A stretch of DNA of 64,000 nucleotides from Asticcacaulis currens (GCF_028550395.1 NZ_JAQQKW010000002.1:248001-312000), one strand, 5' to 3'. Positions 7,641-17,802 are shown, counted from the first letter of the stretch. Numbers and translations: made by a program. Notes: generated by a model not told the origin, from the letters alone.

Positions 7641-9461
7641 ATGGCCTTCCGGTACATCGCCGTTGTCTATACTGACCCCAACCCCTTCACAGAGCATCCA
7701 CCAGCCTTTGTGGCCCCTGACCTGAGTCTCCAGTTCCACACAAACAGACTGGCCGTCTGGGCGAATGCCCCAGCCATTGCCTTTCAGCACCAAGACCAGG
7801 CGGGTGTGATATTGGGCACCCTTTTTGGGCGGGCAACGCCCGCGCAAGTGGTGGAGACCCTCACCCAGTCCTCCTCCGAACGGATTCTCGCCTCGGCGGG
7901 CAGAGACCTGTTTGATGACTATTGGGGTGGCTATATCGCTCTGCTGAGCCTGCGCGGGGACACCCGAATTGAGGTTCTCCGTGACCCGTCAGGCGCCCTC
8001 CCCTGCCTTTATTTTGCTACCCCCCATGCGGTCTGGCTGGCATCTGATATTGATCTTCTTGTGTCTATAAGCGGCCTTGCCCCCCAGATCGATTACACGG
8101 GTCTGGCGAGGCACCTGTTTGCCGCGGACCTGCGCTCGCCACGAACGGCGTTGGTCGGCGTGCGCGACCTGCTGGCCGGTCAGTGTCTGCGCTTGCCTGA
8201 ACGTCAGATTACCGACCTCTGGTCCCCGTGGGCGCATGCCCTGCACGTCGATGACCGGCCGCGAGATCAGCTGGCCGAAGACCTCAAACACACACTTGAG
8301 GGCTGTGTGTCAGGTTGGGCGAGCCGGTTTCAGCACGTCTGGCTGTCCCTCTCCGGCGGTCTGGACTCCTCGATACTCGCCTGCGCCTTGGGGCGAAGCC
8401 CAACCCACACGACCTGCGTCACCTTGTCGACGGCTGATCCTGATGGCGATGAACGCACCTATGCGAGGCTGGCCGCCAGCTCGCAAGGTCTTGCTCTGCA
8501 GGAGGAGGTCCATAGCTTCGCGGACATTGATATCGAGCGTTCCACCTCCGCGCATCTGCCCCGGCCTTCCCAGTATCCGTTCGCACAGAGCGCCAATCGC
8601 CTGAAATGGGCGGCATCGCAACAGTTTGGCGTTGACGCTTATTTTTCGGGCGTGGGCGGGGACAATGTGTTTTGCCATCTGCGCTCTGCCTCACCGCTGG
8701 TCGATCGCTTTCGGGCACGGGGACACTGGTCGGATCTGTGGGCGACTTTGACGGATATCTGCCGTCTGACCGGATGCAGCTATGGCGAGGCCCTGCGCCA
8801 CGCGGCGAGACGCCAGCTGCGGGCCTCACCGAGGTACGACTGGCGCGGCGTAGCTGGCTTTTTGTCGAAGGCGGCAATCGACGAGATCGGCGACACGCTT
8901 TATCACCCGTGGCTGGAGGCCCCGTCGCAGGCCCTGCCGGGCAAGGCCGCGCACATCGCGCACCTCACCCGCATCCAGGGTACGATCGATGGTTTTCCAA
9001 GGCACTGGCCACCAGACATTAATCCGCTCTTGTCGCAGCCGCTCGTCGAGTTGTGTGTGGGGATACCATCCTGGCGGTGGTGCGAGGGCGGCCGGGATCG
9101 CTCGGTCGCGCGACGGGCTTTTGAAGCCGATCTGCCCGAGGCGGTCATCCACCGCACCTCCAAAGGCACCCCGAATGTGTTCGCGTTTGAGATTGTGGAA
9201 CGCAACCGGGCGCGTTTACGAGCGCTCTTGCGCGACGGCCATCTGGCGCGGGCCGGTCTAATCGACGTGGAGGCGATTGATCGCGTGCTTACACCGGCGC
9301 ACGTGATGACGGCACCGGATCATATTCTGCTTCTGGGATTGAGCGAAGCTGAGGCTTGGACCACCCATTGGCAAAGCGTCGGGCATACGACAAAGCCCCC
9401 GCGCCAGGAGGACACCCCCAGAAATGAGACCCCGCCCGACTCCCGGGCGGGGCCACCCTAG
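7641..9461 (+). CDS. atxC2: Lasso peptide C protein: macrolactam synthetase
   Basis: A 606-residue asparagine-synthetase-B-like cyclase. It activates the side chain of core Asp9 with ATP and joins it to Gly1, closing the ring around the tail. The PPi-loop SLSGGLDSSILA lies at residues 236-247, and GVGGDNVF later in the synthetase domain contributes to the active site. The N-terminal 200 residues resemble a glutamine amidotransferase fold but lack the catalytic Cys at position 2, as expected for lasso cyclases, which need no ammonia. The 3' end overlaps a strong hairpin shared with the convergent isopeptidase gene. Confidence 0.95.
   Translation: MAFRYIAVVYTDPNPFTEHPPAFVAPDLSLQFHTNRLAVWANAPAIAFQHQDQAGVILGTLFGRATPAQVVETLTQSSSERILASAGRDLFDDYWGGYIALLSLRGDTRIEVLRDPSGALPCLYFATPHAVWLASDIDLLVSISGLAPQIDYTGLARHLFAADLRSPRTALVGVRDLLAGQCLRLPERQITDLWSPWAHALHVDDRPRDQLAEDLKHTLEGCVSGWASRFQHVWLSLSGGLDSSILACALGRSPTHTTCVTLSTADPDGDERTYARLAASSQGLALQEEVHSFADIDIERSTSAHLPRPSQYPFAQSANRLKWAASQQFGVDAYFSGVGGDNVFCHLRSASPLVDRFRARGHWSDLWATLTDICRLTGCSYGEALRHAARRQLRASPRYDWRGVAGFLSKAAIDEIGDTLYHPWLEAPSQALPGKAAHIAHLTRIQGTIDGFPRHWPPDINPLLSQPLVELCVGIPSWRWCEGGRDRSVARRAFEADLPEAVIHRTSKGTPNVFAFEIVERNRARLRALLRDGHLARAGLIDVEAIDRVLTPAHVMTAPDHILLLGLSEAEAWTTHWQSVGHTTKPPRQEDTPRNETPPDSRAGPP
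9430..9452. terminator. Bidirectional hairpin between atxC2 and atxE2
   Basis: Arms CCCCGCCCG and CGGGCGGGG with a five-base loop, inside the last codons of atxC2. On the minus strand it is followed by TCTCATTTCT, so it probably terminates the receptor-isopeptidase transcript as well as marking the end of the biosynthetic one. Confidence 0.7.
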
Positions 9462-9470
9462 CCACCCGCC

Positions 9471-11558
9471 CTAAGGCGCCGGAGTGGGGCTTGGGGATCT
9501 GTCTTTAAGGGCGCGCAGGTCTCGCCAACGCGCGTACTGCGCGGCCTTTTCGGGTGACGGATCGGTTTGATCCATCAACCAGAAGCGAAACCAGTCTATG
9601 GTCCGTGTGTAGACGGCGTTTCGATGCGCCGGCTGCCATTTGACGTGGTGTTCGTTCGGGTAAACGATCAGTTCGACGGGTCTCCCGGCCCCGGTCAGGG
9701 CGGCGACACCGGGGAGCGCGCCCAGATACTCCTCATCCGCGGACTGGATCAGCAACGGCGTATGGATGCGATCGGCATTGACGACAAAGGACGTTGAGCG
9801 CCAAAAGGGCTCGTCATCGGCCTGATCGGTCTCTATACCGTAGGCTTGCAGGGCTTTGGAGAGACGCGGCCCGTTCATGACCGAAGCCGTGAAGCTGTCG
9901 GTGCAACAGCTACTGGTGACAGCGGCGGCAAAGCGGTCGCTGTTGATCAGTCCGAAGTGCACGGTTGTGGCCCCGTCACTCAAGCCGGTCAGACCGACGC
10001 GCGCGGGATCGATCAGGCCACGCTTATCCAGCACATCGATCAGGTCTTCCAAAGTGTGCAGGATGTTCCAGCGGCTGCGCCAGTCGGTATAGTCAGCCTT
10101 GGACTGAGCGATGGGCGAGGTAAATCGCTGAAACGAGGCCTCGCTGCGAGGACTATGGAAGCTCAGGACGGCAAACCCCGCTGTGGCGAGCGGCAGGATC
10201 GGATTCTCGTCGCCGGTCCCGCCACGTAGAAAGCCCCGTGAACTGTATTGCACGATCACGAGGGGCAACCGGGTGCCGGGCTTATAATCGGGCGGCAGGA
10301 CCAGATCACTGAACACCTCAATCCCGTTGCGATTTTTGATCGTCAGACGTTCGACCTTTGGCAGGCAATAACGCGCCCAGTCGGGGTTGGGGTCATAGAG
10401 CGGCGACATCTGGCCGGAGGTCAGATCGAGGTTTACCAAACGGCGGGGCTGAAGGGCGGCCTCCTGTGCGCAGATCAGGTGCGTTGACTGACGCTCACAG
10501 CCCTGAAGGAGGCCGGTCGAGTGCCAAATCCGGACCGGATTGAGCCCGTCAGCGGGCATGCGGTAAAGTGCCATCTCATTATTGGCCCAGCCTTCGCGAC
10601 GGAGAAAATAAAGACTATTGCCGGTCGCATCCCCCCATATCCGGGTAATGTTCTGGCAGGCCTCTTCGACGCAACGCACGGGCTCAGCATCCCTGCGTTG
10701 CGCTATCAGCGTGGTCGGCGCGTTGATGTTCTCAGGATCGGTTCTGCCGACACTGAACGCTGTGCGACCGACCACCGCACGCAGGGGGTCTGGCTTCTCG
10801 GAAAGCTTGGCCACCTCTTCAGGGGTAGCGGCGCGGCGCGTACCGGCCTGCAGGTCCATCACCTGATAGACGACCGGGATCGGCTCCAAGACACGCGGCC
10901 GCGACCCCGTTAGGGGGTGAAACCGCCCATCAAACACCCAGCCCTGTCGCCCTTCACGTTCGATGTCGGCCTCAGCCTCGGCGAAGCCCGGTCGACCCGC
11001 ATAGACGAGCCTAGTGTCGTCCAGCCATTGCACGTCCTCGATGTCATAGGTCTCCTCAATGACAGGCGTTGCCCCCTCCCTTTTGATGCCTGCGCGCCAG
11101 ACACGCACGCGCCCCTGGTCCTGACGCAGATAGGCCAGATGCGTGCCCGAGGGCGACCACCGCGGCTGGATGGTGAGGTTTGCGCCTGACGGTGCGTTTC
11201 GGGCATACCCCCAACTGGGTATCGTCCAGAAGAGATACTCACCGCCGACATCGACGACGATGGGGTCTGCGGCGTCGTCGATCGCTTTGATGACCATGCG
11301 AAACGTGTAGCGGTTGGTTACGGGATCGGCTTGCCGGACCTGAAACGCGATATAGCGACCATCCGGCGAGAGGCTGAGGAGCGGTGTGGTTTCACTGGCG
11401 CTCATCGTGCCGATGTCCACCAGACGGACCAGAACGTCGGCGGTGACAGGGGGCGCCTCCTGCGCCGCCGCGAACGCGACGGGCGGGAGGCAACCCAATG
11501 CCGCCAGCAGTGCCCCGACGCTGATCGCGCCGGGACACCAGAATTTAGACGACCTCAT
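9471..11558 (-). CDS. atxE2: Lasso peptide isopeptidase
   Basis: A 695-residue serine hydrolase of the prolyl-oligopeptidase (S9) type that opens the ring of threaded astexins. It has a signal peptide (residues 1 to about 32, ending ALGCLPPVAFAAAQ), a beta-propeller-like region to about residue 400, and a C-terminal alpha/beta hydrolase. The catalytic residues read directly from the sequence are Ser527 in TGLSDGATT, Glu610 in SADEEYLG and His638 in YPNEHHVK, the triad reported for AtxE2. It starts three bases after the stop of the TonB receptor gene, so the two are translationally coupled and convergent to the biosynthetic genes. Confidence 0.95.
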   Translation of the reverse strand: MRSSKFWCPGAISVGALLAALGCLPPVAFAAAQEAPPVTADVLVRLVDIGTMSASETTPLLSLSPDGRYIAFQVRQADPVTNRYTFRMVIKAIDDAADPIVVDVGGEYLFWTIPSWGYARNAPSGANLTIQPRWSPSGTHLAYLRQDQGRVRVWRAGIKREGATPVIEETYDIEDVQWLDDTRLVYAGRPGFAEAEADIEREGRQGWVFDGRFHPLTGSRPRVLEPIPVVYQVMDLQAGTRRAATPEEVAKLSEKPDPLRAVVGRTAFSVGRTDPENINAPTTLIAQRRDAEPVRCVEEACQNITRIWGDATGNSLYFLRREGWANNEMALYRMPADGLNPVRIWHSTGLLQGCERQSTHLICAQEAALQPRRLVNLDLTSGQMSPLYDPNPDWARYCLPKVERLTIKNRNGIEVFSDLVLPPDYKPGTRLPLVIVQYSSRGFLRGGTGDENPILPLATAGFAVLSFHSPRSEASFQRFTSPIAQSKADYTDWRSRWNILHTLEDLIDVLDKRGLIDPARVGLTGLSDGATTVHFGLINSDRFAAAVTSSCCTDSFTASVMNGPRLSKALQAYGIETDQADDEPFWRSTSFVVNADRIHTPLLIQSADEEYLGALPGVAALTGAGRPVELIVYPNEHHVKWQPAHRNAVYTRTIDWFRFWLMDQTDPSPEKAAQYARWRDLRALKDRSPSPTPAP

Positions 11559-11561
11559 CGC

Positions 11562-14114
11562 TCACCACGCCTTCACGAGAGTCAGGCTGATCGAGCGTCC
11601 GATGATTGAGGCGTTGGTGCTGTCAAAATCTACCCCCGGAAAGTCCCGACTGGGGCTGGCCGCATAGGGCGGGCGCCGGTCGAGCAGATTGATGGCCGAA
11701 AGGGCGATCCGGGTGCCGCGCAGATAGTCTGAGCGCGAGGGGAAGGTGTAGGCGAGTTGCGCATCAAGCGTCGTCCACGACCCGATGGGTTGGGCGGGGG
11801 TCACCCCCACATCGGTGCTCCCGGAGACGTAGTTGGCGGTGGCGTTTGCCGACCATCCATTGCTTTGCCAGGTGAGGCCTGCCCTGCCCTTGAGCTCAGG
11901 CGCGCGGAAGATCAGCCCCGAAATGACCGTTTCGGGGGTAGTGGGCAGGGTTTGCTGGCGTACCTCAATGTGGGAGATGTTGGCGAAGGTGCCGATCTCT
12001 CCGATGTCGGTCGAGAAAGTCTGCCCATAGGAGACATCAACGCCCTCGGCCGTTTGGGAGGTGGCGTTTGTGTATTGATTGCGCACGATCGCGCGGACCG
12101 TCGACGGGTCATAGGTCACGCGGGCATAGTTGAGGAAGGTAACCGCCGATCCGACCAGCGCCTGAACCTCGCTCAGGGTGGGGTTATACTGCACAAATGG
12201 CGCGTAAAGCGGCGACGACAGAGACTGGCTATAGACGGCAATCGGCAAAACCACCCGATCGGTGTAATCGACCGAGAAGACATTCAGCCCAAGCCGCAAG
12301 CGACTGAAGCGAGACGTCTGGTAATCGATGCCGACGGTTTTCGAGGTGGAGCGCTCAGGGGTCAGATCGTAGTTGCCTCCGAGCGAGACCAACGCCTGTT
12401 GGGTACCGGTGCCACCGACAAAGGGTAGATTGACGTAATATACCTGGCGAGCCTGATAGGTCTGCAGAAAGGACGGGGCTTTGAAGGACTTGCCCCAGGA
12501 GGCACGCAGGGTGAGATCAGCCATGGGCACATAGCGCAGGCCGATCTTGGGCGTGCTGGTCCCACCGAAGTCGCTATAGTGTTCGCTGCGTGCCGAGAGG
12601 TTCAGTTCCAGCGCCTGAAGGCCTGGCCGATCAGGGTTGGCTGCCACAAGGGGCACCAGCGCTTCCCCATATATGAAGCGTACGTCACGCGTCTTGTTGA
12701 AGTAGGCCACATCGTTGGGATCGAGATTCCGGAAGCGTTCTTTGCGATAGCCACCGCCCAGGGCCACCTTGACTTCGCCAGTCGGCAGCGTAAAGGCGCG
12801 TCCGTTTAAGGTGGCCTCAAGCCCTTCGCTCTGGGAGCGATAGTTGGTGCGGAAGAAGGTCGCCGCCGTTTCGTATTTGCCGTCAGAGATAAAGCGGCTC
12901 GACGCATTAAGGGCCGCTACGCGCAATTGCCAGGACGACCCCAATTCTGTCTCAAGCGCCAGCGCGACGGAATGGGCGGGTGTGTGTGCGCGAGACATAT
13001 AGGCCGGATAGCCAACGAACTGGGACAGTTTCGCAAAGGCGGTGCGTTCGCTGACGAGTGCATCGAGGGTGATTTCGGTACGCGCCCCGGCGAAAAGGCC
13101 CCCGGACAGATAGAGGGAGTTACGATCCTGGGGGCGCTGCAGGGTGGTTGTCGGCGTACCCGCGAGGTTTCGCTGACCAAAGGTGATGGCTTCCTGTTCG
13201 GAATGCTCGAGGTTGGCGAGGAGATAGCCCCGGTCACCTGCCCAGCCGGAGAGGACGGAATAGGTCCGTTCGGCCCCACCGCCTTGCGTGGTCCCGCCGA
13301 GAAGCAGGCTTGTGGTGGTGCCGGAATAGTTTTTGCGCAGAATGAAGTTGACGACGCCCGCCACGGCATCGGAGCCATAAAGGGCGGAGGCGCCATCGGG
13401 CACCACATCGACGCGCTGGATTGCCAATAGTGGGATACCGGAGATGTCCGAGGCCTGGAAATAGGTGTCGTAGGCCAGACGGTGGCCGTTGACGAGAACG
13501 AGGGAGGCATCGGTGCCAAGACCGCGCAGATTGACGGTCGAGGCGTTGGAATGGTTCACCTGATCGGGCCCACCGGCGCCGGTGCCGATGATACCGGGGT
13601 TCTGCCCGCCGGAGAAGTTCTCTGGCAGTGAGCGGATCAGGTCTCCGACCTGCCCGTAGCCAGAGTTCTCGATGTCCTTGCGAGTTAAGGTCCGAACGGG
13701 CGATGTGGGGTTGGCCCCACGGATGTGGGTGCCCGTCACGATGACCTCCACCGCCTCGTCAGCCGCCCCTGCCAGGGGGCTCTTAATTACCCGAAGTGAG
13801 ATGGTTTTCTCATCTTGGCGGGCCACTTCGAGGTTTGTGCCGGCCAGGATCAGTTTCAGGGCGTCTTCGCGCGTATATTCGCCCTTGATTGCGGGCACCC
13901 GGCCGACATCGGCGGCCTCATAAGGAAAGAGGATCTGCAGCCCGGCTTGCTCGGCAAAATCGTTCAGAGCCTTGGCGGCGCTTTCAGCAGGAATGTCGAG
14001 TTTGTACTTAGGTGCCTGCGCATAGGCGGGCGCTGCGCAGACGAGTGCGGCAGCCAACGCCATAGCTGACAGAGAGACTGACGAATGGTACTTTCGGTTC
14101 GTGACAGGTGTCAT
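11562..14114 (-). CDS. TonB-dependent receptor, probable astexin uptake
   Basis: An 850-residue outer-membrane receptor. A signal peptide ending APAYAQ is followed by a secretin/TonB N-terminal signalling domain (residues about 36-105: LDIPAESAAKALNDFAEQAG), then a TonB-box region, the plug (GANPTSPVRTLTRKDIENSG) and a 22-strand barrel ending in TLVKAW. The signalling domain means it should talk to a FecR/FecI pair; none is adjacent, the nearest is at 38.4-40.3 kb. Coupling to the isopeptidase suggests it imports threaded lasso peptides for periplasmic opening; this is inference. AGGGG precedes ATG 14114. Confidence 0.92.
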   Translation of the reverse strand: MTPVTNRKYHSSVSLSAMALAAALVCAAPAYAQAPKYKLDIPAESAAKALNDFAEQAGLQILFPYEAADVGRVPAIKGEYTREDALKLILAGTNLEVARQDEKTISLRVIKSPLAGAADEAVEVIVTGTHIRGANPTSPVRTLTRKDIENSGYGQVGDLIRSLPENFSGGQNPGIIGTGAGGPDQVNHSNASTVNLRGLGTDASLVLVNGHRLAYDTYFQASDISGIPLLAIQRVDVVPDGASALYGSDAVAGVVNFILRKNYSGTTTSLLLGGTTQGGGAERTYSVLSGWAGDRGYLLANLEHSEQEAITFGQRNLAGTPTTTLQRPQDRNSLYLSGGLFAGARTEITLDALVSERTAFAKLSQFVGYPAYMSRAHTPAHSVALALETELGSSWQLRVAALNASSRFISDGKYETAATFFRTNYRSQSEGLEATLNGRAFTLPTGEVKVALGGGYRKERFRNLDPNDVAYFNKTRDVRFIYGEALVPLVAANPDRPGLQALELNLSARSEHYSDFGGTSTPKIGLRYVPMADLTLRASWGKSFKAPSFLQTYQARQVYYVNLPFVGGTGTQQALVSLGGNYDLTPERSTSKTVGIDYQTSRFSRLRLGLNVFSVDYTDRVVLPIAVYSQSLSSPLYAPFVQYNPTLSEVQALVGSAVTFLNYARVTYDPSTVRAIVRNQYTNATSQTAEGVDVSYGQTFSTDIGEIGTFANISHIEVRQQTLPTTPETVISGLIFRAPELKGRAGLTWQSNGWSANATANYVSGSTDVGVTPAQPIGSWTTLDAQLAYTFPSRSDYLRGTRIALSAINLLDRRPPYAASPSRDFPGVDFDSTNASIIGRSISLTLVKAW

Positions 14115-14602
14115 ATTTTTCCCCTAGCCCACGCCACAAGCGGCGTGTCAGGCGATGGCGTCCCGTCACAAATCCGTCTCCACACCTTCAATCACTTAAT
14201 TTCCAGCCTTTGCGTAACCTGGGCATGACGGCCTCACAAACCAGTCGCGTATGCGCCCACTCCGGACATTTTTGCTGCCAACGGCATCCCTGCCCTAAAG
14301 CGGACGACTGCATGCTTCCAAAGGAGCTCGACATGACCTGGAGATCATGCCCACTGCGCTCCGATGGCTTAGGGTGCCTCCTTGACGTTACTTCAGATCG
14401 CCGTCAGATGGCAGGTGACATTCCCAAGGGTAACCGAGGGCTTTTGTCGAGGCATACGGCGATTTCACGTTAAAGTCCCTCCTTGAATAGGAAGGTTGAA
14501 CGAACGACACCGCTCAGATACTTCATTGTCTCCATCGCAACGACAAGCTGAGCACCGTACCGCGATGCGGCGAACGCCCGGCTACACCTTCACGAAACTC
14601 GA
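14115..14602. other. Intergenic region, receptor promoter and possible insertion edge
   Basis: No supported gene in 488 bases. The receptor promoter must lie at its left end; a GGAAAT hexamer reading toward the receptor near 14190-14205 is compatible with a FecI-type -35 element but is not proof. Toward 14320-14470 there are short broken reading frames with stops that I cannot assign. Confidence 0.4.
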
Positions 14603-16021
14603 CTAACCGCAGGCGACCTGGCCAAAAAATGGATTTGAAGCTACGACTTCTGGGTAGACGTCCGTGTTTATCATACAGGTTGGGCACCAATGCCCGCCCT
14701 TCAGATAGAGGTTAGGTGTCATAGTGAATGTATGTCCTCGCGAACATTGCCACGCCGCTACGCTGTAGGGTCCACGAAGATCGTCCGATAGGCATTTACC
14801 GCCTCTGAACCGGGCGGCGTCTTTCAGCAGTGCCAAGTCCCAGTCCACCGGAGTTCTGCTCTCATCATAGCCGTGGTCAAGTGTTGTCGGGCTTTTTGAA
14901 GGTTGCACGTAATCAAAGCCTTCCCAGGTTCTGGCCAAGCGATCGCACACTTCGCGCGACCCGAAATAGGCGTTTATGTGCTCCACATCGTTGTCAGCAA
15001 ACCACCGGAGTGAGCCCCCTTCCGCCTTAGCCATGGCTTCGATACGCTTGGATATAGCTCTCGGGAAAAGGCGGCTTGCCAGCTTGACGGCGACGGGGAC
15101 ATTTTCCGAGATCGCAGCGAGAATATCCTCGATTGTATCACGTCGGAAGGGTACCAGCCGTTCAAGCTCATCGGAGTCGGAATACCACTGACCGTGGAAG
15201 TTTTGGGTCGCGAACCAGTGAGGCGACAACACATTCCGGTAGTCAGCTATGCCCATCACCGCAAACATCTTTTCCATGTACTCATGATTGACGACCCGGC
15301 AACTGGCACCTCCGCCGATATTGTAGAAGCGCCTCCAGAAGTGATCCGGTACGCCAGAGACACAGATATTGGTGAGCAGCCGCCCGGAGTCGCGGGCGGA
15401 TACCCATTCGAAGACCCCGTTTATCGGATTATGGAACATAATCGGGTCCGACATTTTCCATATCTCAGGATAGGCCATCCCGGTCTGACGCAGTGAGACC
15501 CAATGTTTAAGTCCGGACTCCGCCACGATCGCCTCCGCCTGCGCCTTTGAAACTGCATAATGATCGAACTGGCTGATTTTGATAGGATCACCCGTCCGGC
15601 CCCAGTGAAAAGGCGGATTGCGGCTGCCGGTTTCAGCCACCGTGCCGATGTAGACCAGCTTAATCGCGTCCGGGTCGGGTTGGGCTTTCACCGCCCTGAC
15701 AATGTTGGCGGTACCGCCCACATTAACCCTATGCGTCAGATCCGGAAAACGATCCGCAAGCGGCGACACCATGCCCCCTACGTGCAGGACGTAGCCTGCG
15801 CCTTTCACACCCTTTTCCACGTCTTCGTAACGAGTCAGATCCCCCCATACCACCCTCACCCTATTGTGGCGGCTGAACCGTTTAATAACGGGATGGGATT
15901 TTTCTTTAGGCAGCACAAGAATCCGAACTTCAAAGTCGTCGGTATCGGCCAGTTGCTTAAGCACCTCCCGGCCCATATTGCCGGTTGCACCCGTTAAAAA
16001 CACCGTCTGCCGCATTGCCAT
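14603..16021 (-). CDS. NAD-dependent epimerase/dehydratase-type SDR with C-terminal zinc ribbon (472 aa)
   Basis: The first 330 residues are an extended short-chain dehydrogenase: FLTGATGNMGREVLKQL is the nucleotide-binding loop and YAVSKAQAE the YxxxK catalytic pair. The last 90 residues add a cysteine pair module (CSRGHTFTM, then GGHWCPTC) resembling a treble-clef zinc ribbon, unusual for this family. The substrate is not identifiable; the gene is at the end of the rhamnose cluster but no step there needs an epimerase. A second ATG lies six bases downstream of the start given. Confidence 0.75.
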   Translation of the reverse strand: MAMRQTVFLTGATGNMGREVLKQLADTDDFEVRILVLPKEKSHPVIKRFSRHNRVRVVWGDLTRYEDVEKGVKGAGYVLHVGGMVSPLADRFPDLTHRVNVGGTANIVRAVKAQPDPDAIKLVYIGTVAETGSRNPPFHWGRTGDPIKISQFDHYAVSKAQAEAIVAESGLKHWVSLRQTGMAYPEIWKMSDPIMFHNPINGVFEWVSARDSGRLLTNICVSGVPDHFWRRFYNIGGGASCRVVNHEYMEKMFAVMGIADYRNVLSPHWFATQNFHGQWYSDSDELERLVPFRRDTIEDILAAISENVPVAVKLASRLFPRAISKRIEAMAKAEGGSLRWFADNDVEHINAYFGSREVCDRLARTWEGFDYVQPSKSPTTLDHGYDESRTPVDWDLALLKDAARFRGGKCLSDDLRGPYSVAAWQCSRGHTFTMTPNLYLKGGHWCPTCMINTDVYPEVVASNPFFGQVACG

Positions 16022-16160
16022 TCTCAGACTACTTTCTTGTTTTTCCGCGCTAAAGTTCGACCGTGGTCCCGGCGAACAAAAAACCGCTCAAAGGGAGGAT
16101 AAAACCCGTTCGCACATAGGCACTCGATAACCCGCCGCGCTAGGAGCCGCTGGCTTCACC

Positions 16161-16907
16161 CTAAAAGGTCGTCCGGCCGCCCGACGTGTCGAACACTGAG
16201 GCGGTGGTAAAGGAGCACTCTTCCGAGGCCATGAAGCACACCATGGCCGCCGATTCATCGACAATGCCCAGACGCCCCATCGGGATTTTCGAGCGCATAT
16301 AATCGACCTGGCTTTGCGGCAGTTGCGCCAGAATGGGCGACTCAAACGTGGCCGGGGTCAGGGCGTTGACAATGACGCCCTTGGTGGCCAGTTCCTTGCC
16401 CAGCGACTTGGTGAAGCCGATCACGCCCGCCTTGGAGGCCGAGTAGGCCGAGGCGTTCGGATTGCCTTCCTTACCGGCGACCGAGGCGACATTGACGATG
16501 CGGCCATAGCCGTTTTCCAGCATGAAGGGGATGATCTCACGGTTGCAGTAGAACAGGCCGTTGAGATTGATGTCCATGACCTTAAGCCACGACTCGACCG
16601 GGAATTCCCACACCGGCACGGTCGCGCCCGTAATGCCCGCCGAGGCGACCAGAATGTCGATCTTGCCTAAGATTTCCGCCGACTTTTTAGCCGCCGCAGA
16701 GACCTCTTCCAGCTTGGAGACATCGAGCGCCACAAAACCAGCCGCGCCGATTTCCGTGGCGGTGGTTTCCAGCAGTTCGGCATTCAGGTCCCACAGGACG
16801 ACCTTGCCGCCCTCAGAGATGATGCGTTGAGCGGCGGCCTTACCGAGGCCCCCGGCGGCACCGGTGATGACGGCACAGCGGTTTTCAAAACGTCCAGCAT
16901 AGGTCAT
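16161..16907 (-). CDS. SDR, probable 2-keto-3-deoxy-L-rhamnonate dehydrogenase
   Basis: A 248-residue classical SDR with TGAAGGLG cofactor loop, NASAG-like VASAGI, catalytic Ser in NVASVAG and YSASK. In the diketo-hydrolase rhamnose route such an enzyme (LRA5) oxidises C4 of 2-keto-3-deoxy-L-rhamnonate with NAD. The assignment rests on position: its ATG overlaps the stop codon of the FAH-type hydrolase (TAATG), the next enzyme of that route, and the dehydratase lies upstream. A generic 3-oxoacyl reductase is possible on sequence alone. Confidence 0.75.
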   Translation of the reverse strand: MTYAGRFENRCAVITGAAGGLGKAAAQRIISEGGKVVLWDLNAELLETTATEIGAAGFVALDVSKLEEVSAAAKKSAEILGKIDILVASAGITGATVPVWEFPVESWLKVMDINLNGLFYCNREIIPFMLENGYGRIVNVASVAGKEGNPNASAYSASKAGVIGFTKSLGKELATKGVIVNALTPATFESPILAQLPQSQVDYMRSKIPMGRLGIVDESAAMVCFMASEECSFTTASVFDTSGGRTTF

Positions 16908-17779
16908 TAGCCGATGATCTCCTGATGTTCGAGCGAGAAGGGCACAACGGTCTGGCGCTGTTCGCCGAGGCCGGTGATGCCGAGGTGCATGGTGTCGCCC
17001 GCATTGAGGTAGATGGGGTTTGGCTTCTTGCCTTCGCCGACGCCCGGCGGCGTGCCGGTGATGACCAGATCGCCCGGTTGCAGGGTGATGAAGCGTGAGA
17101 TGTAGCTGATGCAGTGGGCGACGTTGAAGATCAGGGTCTTCGTATTGCCGGTCTGCATGCGCTCGCCATTGACGTTGAGGAACATGTCGAGGTTATGCAC
17201 GTCGCCAATCTCTTCCGGCGTGACAAGCCACGGGCCGGTCGGGCAGAAGGTGTCGCAGCCCTTACCCTTGACCCACTGCGTGCCGCGCTCCTTCTGGAAG
17301 GCGCGCTCGGAAATGTCGTTGACCAGCACGTAACCGGCGACGTGGCTGAGCGCGTCGGCTTCCTCGACATAGCGGCAGGTCTTGCCGATGATCAGGCCGA
17401 GTTCGACTTCCCAGTCCATCTTGGTCGCATCGCGCGGCTTCATCACCTCGTCATTAGGGCCAGTGAGCGAGGTCACGGCCTTGGTGAAGAAGATGGGCTC
17501 CGGCGGCACGGGCAGGTTCGATTCGGCGGCGTGGTCGGCATAGTTAAGGCCCACCGCAATGATCTTGCCGATCTTGTTGACCGGAACGCCATAACGCACG
17601 TCGCCTTCGACGACGGGCAGGGCCGAGACGTCGGTGGCCTTAAGGCCCGAAAGCTTGGACAGGCGCACCTCTTCGGGGGTGATGTCGGCGACGACCGATG
17701 ACAGATCACGCAGTTTGCCGTCAGCGTCGATCACGCCGGGCTTTTCCTGACCCTTGGGGCCAAAGCGAACGAGTTTCAT
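16907..17779 (-). CDS. FAH-family hydrolase, probable 2,4-diketo-3-deoxy-L-rhamnonate hydrolase
   Basis: A 290-residue fumarylacetoacetate-hydrolase family enzyme. The core motif is intact: IAVGLNYADHAAE, then WEVELGLIIG (metal ligands of the ExE type), VNDISERAFQ (Asp ligand) and ITGTPPGVGEG. LRA6-type members split 2,4-diketo-3-deoxy-L-rhamnonate into pyruvate and L-lactate. The tight link with the SDR and rhamnonate dehydratase supports that role over ureidoglycolate or homoprotocatechuate substrates. AGGAAAGC precedes ATG 17779; a terminator-like hairpin lies just upstream, so the last two genes may be attenuated. Confidence 0.82.
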   Translation of the reverse strand: MKLVRFGPKGQEKPGVIDADGKLRDLSSVVADITPEEVRLSKLSGLKATDVSALPVVEGDVRYGVPVNKIGKIIAVGLNYADHAAESNLPVPPEPIFFTKAVTSLTGPNDEVMKPRDATKMDWEVELGLIIGKTCRYVEEADALSHVAGYVLVNDISERAFQKERGTQWVKGKGCDTFCPTGPWLVTPEEIGDVHNLDMFLNVNGERMQTGNTKTLIFNVAHCISYISRFITLQPGDLVITGTPPGVGEGKKPNPIYLNAGDTMHLGITGLGEQRQTVVPFSLEHQEIIG

Positions 17780-17802
17780 AAAGCTTTCCTCAAAAATAAA
17801 GC

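Noticed and set aside
14108-14473. A plus-strand frame in the region upstream of the receptor gene
   Set aside because: No ribosome site, no family pattern and low-complexity composition; the region is better read as promoter and debris.
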